Assembly: GCF_000262305.1 (NCBI RefSeq)
Contig: NC_017910.1
Coordinates: 2,294,001-2,358,000 of the forward strand
Direction of reading: 5' to 3'
Source: Shimwellia blattae DSM 4481 = NBRC 105725
Lineage (GTDB): Bacteria > Pseudomonadota > Gammaproteobacteria > Enterobacterales > Enterobacteriaceae
DNA: 64,000 nt
This document shows positions 57,728 to 64,000 of the stretch, piece after piece. Both the position numbers and the translations under genes were made by a program. Positions within the stretch are counted from its first letter, which is position 1. Each line of letters starts with the position of its first letter. The notes beneath the pieces are model-generated. The model was not told where the DNA came from, ran no database searches, and saw nothing but the letters and a program-made list of their open reading frames with translations.

Positions 57728-58906
57728 ATGCAACCATCAAAAGGATTTCTGGCCTGGCTGGCCGGCCTGAGCGTGCTGGGCTTTCTGGCTACCGATATGT
57801 ACCTGCCTGCGTTTTCCGCCATGCAGCAATACCTGGGCACCAGCGCGGCGGCCATCAGCACCAGTCTGAGTGTGTTTCTTGCCGGTTTTGCCATCGCCCA
57901 GCTGATGTGGGGCCCCCTGTCTGACCACTTCGGGCGCAAACCGGTGCTGATTCTGGGGCTTGGGATCTTCGCCCTTGGCTGCCTCGGCATGCTGTGGGTT
58001 GAAGATGCCCGGCTGATGCTGGGGCTGCGGTTTATTCAGGCCGTGGGCGTGTGCGCAGCCACCGTCAGCTGGCAGGCCCTGGTGGCCGACAGCTATCCCC
58101 CCCAGAAAGCCAACCAGGTCTTCGCCACCATTATGCCGCTGGTGGGGCTCTCCCCGGCGCTGGCCCCCCTGCTGGGAAGCTGGATCCTGAACCACTTCGC
58201 ATGGCAGGGAATATTCGCCCTGTTACTGGCCATTACCCTGTTGCTGATGATCCCGGCCCTGGGCCTGGCACCGGGCCGGAGCGGCCAGAAGAGCGCCTCT
58301 GACGCCCCGGTGCGCTTTTCAACTCTGCTGGCCAGTGCCATCTGGCGCGGTAACGTACTGATTTATGCCGCCTGTTCAGCCAGCTTTTTTGCCTGGCTGA
58401 CCGGCTCACCTTTTATTCTGCACGACATGGGCTACAGCCCGGCGGTAACCGGCCTGAGCTACGTGCCGCAAACCATCGCGTTTTTAATAGGGGGATACGG
58501 TTGCAAAGCGCTGCTGATGCGCCACCCGCCACAGCGCCTGCTCCCGGCGTTACTGGGGGTTTATACCTGTAGTGTACTGGGCGTGTTTGCCGTGGCGCTG
58601 AGCGGCCAGGCCACCCTGACGCTGCTGCTGGTGCCCTTTTGCATTATGGCGATGGCCAATGGCGCCATCTACCCGATAGCGGTAGCGGCAGCGCTGCTGC
58701 CCTTCCCGCAGGCCGCAGGCCGGGCGGCGGCATTGCAGAACACCCTGCAACTGGGGTTGTGCTTCTTCGCCAGTATGCTGGTCTCCTGGCTGGTGGCAAC
58801 CCCGCTACTGACCACCACCAGCGTGATGCTCGGTACGGTGCCTCTGGCGCTGGGTGGCTATCTGATAAGCAAAAAACGCAGCCCGCAAATTATGCAGGTT
58901 AATTAA
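57728..58906 (+). CDS. punC: Purine nucleoside MFS transporter PunC (YdhC)
   Basis: A 392-residue Bcr/CflA-type major-facilitator protein with 12 TM helices, matching E. coli YdhC/PunC (403 residues), reported to transport purine nucleosides. DHA1 signatures include [15 protein letters not shown] near 18-32 and motif [18 protein letters not shown] near 60-76. The ATG at 57728 follows AAGAGTG. It is divergent from its activator gene punR with 111 bp between. Confidence 0.93.
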   Translation: MQPSKGFLAWLAGLSVLGFLATDMYLPAFSAMQQYLGTSAAAISTSLSVFLAGFAIAQLMWGPLSDHFGRKPVLILGLGIFALGCLGMLWVEDARLMLGLRFIQAVGVCAATVSWQALVADSYPPQKANQVFATIMPLVGLSPALAPLLGSWILNHFAWQGIFALLLAITLLLMIPALGLAPGRSGQKSASDAPVRFSTLLASAIWRGNVLIYAACSASFFAWLTGSPFILHDMGYSPAVTGLSYVPQTIAFLIGGYGCKALLMRHPPQRLLPALLGVYTCSVLGVFAVALSGQATLTLLLVPFCIMAMANGAIYPIAVAAALLPFPQAAGRAAALQNTLQLGLCFFASMLVSWLVATPLLTTTSVMLGTVPLALGGYLISKKRSPQIMQVN

Positions 58907-59024
58907 ATGAAAAATAGCATGTTTTTCAGCTTAGTCTGCTAACAATTTTCGGTTGAATCACCCAAAAAGCAGGCATATACTGTTTTACTATTACATCAGA
59001 AATATCATAAATTCTTTACAACTC

Positions 59025-59052
59025 AACGGGAGCGGACTCTCCCGTTTTTTTG
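59025..59052 (+). terminator. Intrinsic terminator between punC and cfa
   Basis: AACGGGAG and CTCCCGTT arms with a six-base loop followed by TTTTTT, 118 bp after the punC stop and 154 bp before cfa. Confidence 0.9.
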
Positions 59053-59205
59053 CGATGGATCGTAGCCTTTCGAGGGGGAGTGTTCCTTTCTCTGTTCAAC
59101 GTCGGATTCCAGGCGCACGGATTTTCCCGTGAAATTTCTCGCACCCAGGAATTAGCGTCTACGCTTTTCTGAGGTTCTAATCACAACAAAGGTGATGGAG
59201 AAGCT

Positions 59206-60354
59206 ATGAGTTCATCGTGTATAGAAGAAGCAAGTGTAACAGACAACGAATGGTATCGTTTGGCCCATGAAATGCTCGGCAGAGCCGGTATTGAGATCAA
59301 TGGCCGCGCCGCCTGCGATATTCAGGTCAAAAACCCGGATTTTTATAAGCGGGTATTCCAGGAAGGTTCGCTGGGTCTTGGCGAAAGTTATATGGACGGC
59401 TGGTGGGAGTGTGAAAGGCTCGATATCTTTTTCACCCGCATCCTGCGTGCCGGGCTGGAAGATCAGATCCCTCAGCACCTGAAAGATACACTGCGTATCC
59501 TCAGCGCACGCCTTTTTAACCTCCAGTCCCGTAAACGTGCCTGGATAGTTGGTAAAGAGCATTACGATCTCGGTAACGACCTGTTCCACCGGATGCTCGA
59601 TCCTTATATGCAGTATTCCTGCGCATACTGGAAAGATGCCGACACCCTGGAGGCCGCACAGCAGGCCAAACTGAAGCTGATTTGCGACAAACTGCAGCTG
59701 AAACCGGGCCTGAAAATGCTGGATATCGGCTGCGGCTGGGGCGGGCTGGCTGAGTTCGCCGCCCGTCACTATGGTGTCACCGTCCACGGGGTGACTATCT
59801 CCGCAGAACAGCAAAAAATGGCGCAGGATCGCTGCAAAGATCTCGATGTGACCATCCTTTTGCAGGACTATCGCGACCTTGACGACCAGTATGACCGTAT
59901 TGTTTCGGTCGGGATGTTCGAACACGTAGGGCCGAAAAACTACAATACCTACTTTGAAGTTGCCGATCGCAATCTGAAGCCAGATGGTCTGTTCCTGCTG
60001 CACACAATCGGTTCGAAAAAAACGGACAATAATGTCGACCCGTGGATCAATAAATATATTTTCCCCAATGGTTGCCTGCCTTCCGTGCGCCAGATTGCCG
60101 ACGCCAGCGAAAAACATTTCGTGATGGAAGACTGGCACAACTTTGGCCAGGATTACGACACCACGCTGATGGCGTGGAATGAACGTTTCCTCGCCAGCTG
60201 GCCGGAAATTGCCGACAACTACAGCGAACGTTTCAGAAGAATGTTTACCTACTATCTGAACGCCTGTGCCGGGGCATTCCGCGCCCGGGATATCCAGCTC
60301 TGGCAGGTTTTATTCTCCAGAGGTGTGGAAAACGGTCTGCGCGTTGCCCGCTAA
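59206..60354 (+). CDS. cfa: Cyclopropane-fatty-acyl-phospholipid synthase Cfa
   Basis: Cfa methylenates unsaturated phospholipid acyl chains with S-adenosylmethionine, mainly entering stationary phase. The 382 residues equal E. coli Cfa. The SAM-binding motif is MLDIGCGWGGLAEFAARHYG near 167-186; the active-site region includes GVTISAEQQKMAQDRC near 188-203, VSVGMFEHVGPKNY near 234-247 and the later EDWHNFGQDYDTTLMAW. A long upstream leader after the punC terminator could hold small-RNA sites, which E. coli cfa has; I did not identify them. Confidence 0.98.
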   Translation: MSSSCIEEASVTDNEWYRLAHEMLGRAGIEINGRAACDIQVKNPDFYKRVFQEGSLGLGESYMDGWWECERLDIFFTRILRAGLEDQIPQHLKDTLRILSARLFNLQSRKRAWIVGKEHYDLGNDLFHRMLDPYMQYSCAYWKDADTLEAAQQAKLKLICDKLQLKPGLKMLDIGCGWGGLAEFAARHYGVTVHGVTISAEQQKMAQDRCKDLDVTILLQDYRDLDDQYDRIVSVGMFEHVGPKNYNTYFEVADRNLKPDGLFLLHTIGSKKTDNNVDPWINKYIFPNGCLPSVRQIADASEKHFVMEDWHNFGQDYDTTLMAWNERFLASWPEIADNYSERFRRMFTYYLNACAGAFRARDIQLWQVLFSRGVENGLRVAR

Positions 60355-60358
60355 TCAT

Positions 60359-60386
60359 AAAAAACCCCGGATTCCCGGGGTTTTTT
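60359..60386. terminator. Bidirectional terminator between cfa and ribE
   Basis: AAAACCCCGG pairs with CCGGGGTTTT around a short loop, with T-runs on both strands between convergent genes. Confidence 0.93.
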
Positions 60387-60403
60387 ATTTATGCGCAGAA
60401 TAC

Positions 60404-61042
60404 TCAGACAGACGGAGCCTGAGCATCATTCAGGCCACGGGTGGCCAGCACCCGCTCAACCGTATCAACAATCGCCTGAGTTTGCGGATCAATTTCAATA
60501 TTCACCCGCTGACCAATGCGCCGCTCACCCAGGGTGGTGCGCTGCAGGGTTTCCGGGATCAGGTGGACACAGAATTTGGTGGCGGTCACCTCCCCCACTG
60601 TCAGGCTGATCCCGTCGATACCGATATACCCTTTATGCAGGATGTATTTCATTAATTCCGGATGCTGTACCCGGAACCAGACCTGGCGGTTATTTTCCGA
60701 GGCGAGAATTTTGGTTATTTCCGCGGTGGTCATAACATGGCCAGACATTAAATGCCCGCCAATCTCATCGTTAAATTTCGCCGCGCGCTCCACATTGACT
60801 TTATCCCCTGGCTGAATTTCACCCAGGTTAGTGATCCGCAGCGTTTCTTTCATCAGGTCAAAACTTACCCGGTCACCGTTTATTTCGGTCACTGTCAGGC
60901 AGCATCCGTTATGCGCAACGGACGCCCCGGTCTCCAGCCCGGGTAACATGGCATCCGGCAGTTCCACCACATGGGTACGAAAGTTTGGTTTTTCTTCAAT
61001 TGACACCACGCGGGCCATGCCCTGGACGATACCGGTAAACAT
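60404..61042 (-). CDS. ribE: Riboflavin synthase alpha subunit RibE (RibC)
   Basis: RibE dismutates two 6,7-dimethyl-8-ribityllumazine molecules to riboflavin. I use ATG 61040-61042 ([20 protein letters not shown]), giving 212 residues (213 in E. coli). Two lumazine-binding barrels are visible: MFTGIVQG at 1-8 with [12 protein letters not shown] near 43-54, and [13 protein letters not shown] near 97-109 with [16 protein letters not shown] near 136-151. It diverges from mdtK. Confidence 0.97.
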   Translation of the reverse strand: MFTGIVQGMARVVSIEEKPNFRTHVVELPDAMLPGLETGASVAHNGCCLTVTEINGDRVSFDLMKETLRITNLGEIQPGDKVNVERAAKFNDEIGGHLMSGHVMTTAEITKILASENNRQVWFRVQHPELMKYILHKGYIGIDGISLTVGEVTATKFCVHLIPETLQRTTLGERRIGQRVNIEIDPQTQAIVDTVERVLATRGLNDAQAPSV

Positions 61043-61316
61043 AATGAGCTCCTGGTTTATGATAATGCTGCAGCCTGCGCTGCATAACGGTATACCGGTG
61101 AGTATACCGCGATCCGGCCCCGGGCCAGACACCAAAGACAGCACAATAACAGTTGGCAAAAAAGGTTGCCAGCCACTCCGTGCTGGCGCAGACTATTTCG
61201 CTGGCGTAATCAGGAACTGCCGCTAGAATAGAGTCGAATCTCCCTCTTTTATTCTTTCTTCCGCCTGCCGGGCGGATGCATTGTCTGTTTCAAAAACAAA
61301 ACTATAAAGGTGTAAC

Positions 61317-62690
61317 GTGCAGAAGTATTTTACCGAGGCTCGTCAGCTACTGGCACTGGCGATCCCTGTGATCCTTGCGCAAGTCGCGCAGACCGCCATG
61401 GGATTTGTCGATACAGTGATGGCCGGTGGCTATAGCGCCACAGATATGGCCGCTGTCGCTATCGGCACCTCTATCTGGCTGCCGGCCATTCTGTTTGGCC
61501 ACGGCCTGCTGCTGGCACTCACCCCGGTGATAGCCCAGCTAAACGGCTCCGGGCGGCGTGACCGCGTGGGAACACAGGTACGCCAGGGCTTCTGGCTGGC
61601 GGGCATGGCCTCAGTTCTGATTATGGTGGTGCTGTGGAATGCCGGGTATATCATCCACGCCATGCATAATATCGACCCGCAACTGGCCGACAAAGCCGTC
61701 GGCTACCTGCGCGCGCTGCTCTGGGGGGCGCCGGGTTATCTGTTCTTCCAGGTGGCCCGTAACCAGTGTGAAGGACTGGCCAAAACCAAACCGGGGATGG
61801 TGATGGGCTTCCTCGGCCTGCTTATTAACATTCCCGTTAACTATATCTTTATTTATGGCCATTTCGGTATGCCGGAACTGGGCGGGGTGGGCTGTGGGGT
61901 GGCAACCGCCTCAGTCTACTGGGTGATGTTCGCCAGTATGCTGTATTTCATCAAACACGCCCGCTCCATGCGTGATATCCGCGCGCCGGAAAAATTCACC
62001 GGGCCAAATCCTGTCCTGCTCAAACGCCTGGTTCAGCTTGGCCTGCCTATTGCGCTGGCGCTGTTTTTTGAAGTGACCCTGTTTGCCGTGGTCGCCCTGC
62101 TGGTTTCGCCGCTGGGGATTGTGGATGTGGCCGGTCACCAGATAGCGCTTAACTTCAGCTCGCTGATGTTTGTGCTGCCCATGTCCCTGGGGGCGGCGGT
62201 GACTATCCGGGTGGGGTTCCGGCTCGGAGAGGGCTCAACCGCCAATGCCCAAACCGCAGCCCGGACGGGGCTGGGTGTCGGGGTGTGTATGGCGACCCTG
62301 ACCGCGATTTTTACTATCTGCCTGCGCGAGCCTATTGCCCTGCTCTACAACCAGGATCCGGCGGTGGTCTCCCTGGCCGCTCAGCTGATGCTGCTGGCGG
62401 CGATTTACCAGATCTCTGACTCAATCCAGGTGATTGGCAGCGGGGTTCTGCGCGGCTATAAAGACACCCGGGCCATTTTCTACATTACGTTTGTGGCTTA
62501 CTGGGTGCTGGGGCTGCCTTGCGGGTATACCCTGGCGCTGACCGATGCCGTCGTACCGCGGATGGGCCCTGCCGGGTTCTGGATAGGCTTTATTATCGGG
62601 CTGACCTGCGCCGCCATTCTGATAATGCTGCGTATGCGCTGGCTGCAACGCCAGCCACCGGCGTTTATTCTGCAACGCGCCGCCCGCTAA
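61317..62690 (+). CDS. mdtK: MATE-family multidrug efflux protein MdtK (NorE)
   Basis: MdtK (YdhE/NorM) is a cation-coupled multidrug antiporter of the inner membrane. The 457 residues equal E. coli MdtK and have 12 TM helices. Translation starts at GTG 61317; the product [20 protein letters not shown] aligns with E. coli. Conserved MATE stretches are [20 protein letters not shown] near 23-42, [15 protein letters not shown] near 150-164 and [17 protein letters not shown] near 265-281. It diverges from ribE across 274 bp and is followed by a terminator. Confidence 0.97.
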   Translation: MQKYFTEARQLLALAIPVILAQVAQTAMGFVDTVMAGGYSATDMAAVAIGTSIWLPAILFGHGLLLALTPVIAQLNGSGRRDRVGTQVRQGFWLAGMASVLIMVVLWNAGYIIHAMHNIDPQLADKAVGYLRALLWGAPGYLFFQVARNQCEGLAKTKPGMVMGFLGLLINIPVNYIFIYGHFGMPELGGVGCGVATASVYWVMFASMLYFIKHARSMRDIRAPEKFTGPNPVLLKRLVQLGLPIALALFFEVTLFAVVALLVSPLGIVDVAGHQIALNFSSLMFVLPMSLGAAVTIRVGFRLGEGSTANAQTAARTGLGVGVCMATLTAIFTICLREPIALLYNQDPAVVSLAAQLMLLAAIYQISDSIQVIGSGVLRGYKDTRAIFYITFVAYWVLGLPCGYTLALTDAVVPRMGPAGFWIGFIIGLTCAAILIMLRMRWLQRQPPAFILQRAAR

Positions 62691-62708
62691 CCCGGTAAGA
62701 CATCCTGT

Positions 62709-62735
62709 GCAGCCGCCCTCAGGCGGCTGCTTTTT
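62709..62735 (+). terminator. Intrinsic terminator of mdtK
   Basis: GCAGCCGCC and GGCGGCTGC arms around CTCA are followed by five T residues, 18 bp after the mdtK stop. Confidence 0.95.
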
Positions 62736-62850
62736 CACCGTTTTGCGCGCAACTGCGGCAATCGCGTGAATTATTACAGAAAATTCGGTGTTGCCCCTTG
62801 CCAGCATCGCTGGCTGTCGCTAATATTCGTCCCCGTTGTTACAGAGCAAT

Positions 62851-62927
62851 GCGTTCATAGCTCAGTTGGTTAGAGCACCACCTTGACATGGTGGGGGTCG
62901 TTGGTTCGAGTCCAATTGAACGCACCA
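62851..62927 (+). tRNA. valV: tRNA-Val (GAC anticodon)
   Basis: Seventy-seven bases with encoded CCA. The acceptor stem GCGTTCA pairs with TGAACGC; the anticodon stem-loop CCACCTTGACATGGTGG reads GAC; the TTCGAGTC T-loop is present. It is first of a tandem valine pair, as in E. coli valV-valW. Confidence 0.98.
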
Positions 62928-62941
62928 TCTCTTCTTATTGT

Positions 62942-63018
62942 GCGTCCGTAGCTCAGTTGGTTAGAGCACCACCTTGACATGGTGGGGGTCGGTGGTTCGA
63001 GTCCACTCGGACGCACCA
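62942..63018 (+). tRNA. valW: tRNA-Val (GAC anticodon), second copy
   Basis: Seventy-seven bases with encoded CCA, 14 bp after the first. Acceptor GCGTCCG pairs with CGGACGC. The D arm and anticodon arm are identical to the first copy; the acceptor stem differs with compensating changes and the T arm differs in its stem. Confidence 0.98.
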
Positions 63019-63131
63019 TTTCATGCTGTACTCTTGCGTTTATCTCACTTATCTCATCTTCAGTTATTCTGCGCTGACACCGCTGTACTGCCTGAATTCA
63101 GGACGGCCCGGCCGGACCATCCGTTATATCA

Positions 63132-63947
63132 TTACCCGGCAAAGAGCCCGCGCTGGTTCAGCACATCATCAATGACCCGCAGCGCCCCCGCATGGTTATT
63201 GCTCAGGGTTTCAAAACGGGCAACATCTTTTACTGCCTCTGCCCCATTCCCCATGGCTACCGGGTAGCCCACCAGTTTCAGCATCTCGACGTCGTTACCG
63301 CTGTCGCCGATGGCTACGCACTCTTGCGGGGAGATATGCCAGCGGTCGAGCAGGCACTGCAGGCCACTGCCCTTATGGGAGCCGGGGATAATTAAATCTA
63401 CAAAACCGAAGCCGCTGGTGACCGGGGTCATGACCCCGTCAAGCGAGTGGCTGAGCTGGCGCATCAGCAGCGGGATATCCTCATCAGGAAGATTCAGCGA
63501 GAATTTAAAAATGGTATCGTCAATCTCCTGCGGATTGTCTGTCGGCTGCAGGCGGTGGTAATGCCGGGACATCAGATCAATAAACGCCTGAGGGGCCTGG
63601 CGGGAATACCAGGCGCTGTTCAGCCCGCAGATCACGTAATTGTCCGCGCAGCTGGCCGCCAGGGCCGCCAGCACTTTCAGGTAGTCCGGCCGGGATAGCC
63701 GGGAATAGCGCACCCGCTCGGGGCCGTCGTAAATCAGCGCGCCGTTTTCCGCCACAAAGGCTATCTGGTCACGCAGTTCGGGGAAAAACGAAATCAGCTG
63801 GTAATACTGGTTGCCGCTGGCAACCACAAAGCGAATCCCCCGGGCTTGCATCGCCTGGTACTGGGCCATAAACCGCGCTTTGTCGTACTGCTTACGATCA
63901 TCAAGAAATGTGCCGTCCATATCTACGGCGATCAGTTTAATTTTCAT
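63132..63947 (-). CDS. HAD-superfamily sugar phosphatase, YbiV (SupH) type
   Basis: A 271-residue Cof-type (class IIB) HAD phosphatase of the same length as E. coli YbiV and clearly similar along its length: FVVASGNQYYQLISFFPELRD near 40-60 and SHYHRL. Motif I is VDMDGTFLDD at 8-17 with nucleophile Asp9. The C-terminal Mg site is VAIGDSGNDVEMLK near 214-227. YbiV hydrolyses sugar phosphates such as ribose 5-phosphate and fructose 1-phosphate. In E. coli ybiV is at another locus, so this is a relocated gene or a second copy; I therefore leave the symbol empty. Confidence 0.88.
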   Translation of the reverse strand: MKIKLIAVDMDGTFLDDRKQYDKARFMAQYQAMQARGIRFVVASGNQYYQLISFFPELRDQIAFVAENGALIYDGPERVRYSRLSRPDYLKVLAALAASCADNYVICGLNSAWYSRQAPQAFIDLMSRHYHRLQPTDNPQEIDDTIFKFSLNLPDEDIPLLMRQLSHSLDGVMTPVTSGFGFVDLIIPGSHKGSGLQCLLDRWHISPQECVAIGDSGNDVEMLKLVGYPVAMGNGAEAVKDVARFETLSNNHAGALRVIDDVLNQRGLFAG

Positions 63948-64000
63948 CCTGCCTCTGTCCTGCCTTTGGATCCCGGGCCCGGTTATCGGCCACCCGTACC

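Overview
The window is a piece of an enterobacterial (Enterobacteriaceae) chromosome from the replication-terminus region. Almost every gene is a close relative of an Escherichia coli K-12 gene, and most follow the K-12 order from ydgI to the valV-valW tRNA pair. Third codon positions are GC-rich and the proteins differ from E. coli at many positions, so this is a relative rather than E. coli itself. I cannot fix the genus from the sequence. A Ter site directly upstream of tus (4018-4070) shows the location: the + strand direction runs away from the terminus centre, and forks moving in that direction should be arrested here.

Layout. 1-6.4 kb: end of ydgI, folM, rstAB, Ter-tus, fumC. 6.4-8.3 kb: an AT-rich accessory insertion that separates fumC from fumA, which are adjacent in E. 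coli. It holds a decayed gene fragment, an orphan type VI secretion Hcp gene, an unrecognised 230-residue protein and a 61-residue membrane protein. 8.4-13.1 kb: fumA, manA and ydgA with a proline-glutamine repeat tail. 13.1-19.6 kb: a yhf/php cluster of unknown pathway that sits elsewhere in K-12, with the regulator gene yhfZ moved to the far end and yhfS absent. An identical 14-bp palindrome precedes both transcription units. 19.8-27.2 kb: ynaI, malI/malXY, add, ydgJ. 27.6-34.8 kb: cnu, ydgK, rsxABCDGE, nth. 35.4-43.7 kb: dtpA, gstA, pdxY-tyrS-pdxH, mliC, anmK, slyB, slyA. 43.8-51.7 kb: ydhIJK, ydhF, ydhL, nemRA-gloA, rnt, grxD. 52-64 kb: mepH, sodB, ydhP, ynhF, purR, punR/punC, cfa, ribE, mdtK, two tRNA-Val genes and a YbiV-type phosphatase.

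Functional links. rsxABCDGE encodes the membrane electron-transfer complex that resets SoxR. It lies with nth (DNA repair), sodB, grxD and nemRA-gloA (electrophile and methylglyoxal detoxification), so redox defence is well represented. Candidate operators sit beside the matching regulator genes for MalI, SlyA, NemR and PurR, and a new candidate is proposed for YhfZ. Compared with my memory of K-12, glpM, the uid genes, blr, sodC, lhr and ydhQ are absent from their expected places.

The best candidate for something undescribed is the Hcp module at 6.68-8.30 kb: a possible Hcp-delivered membrane-active effector with a small membrane immunity protein, preceded by a 52-codon in-frame fusion of fragments of both genes.
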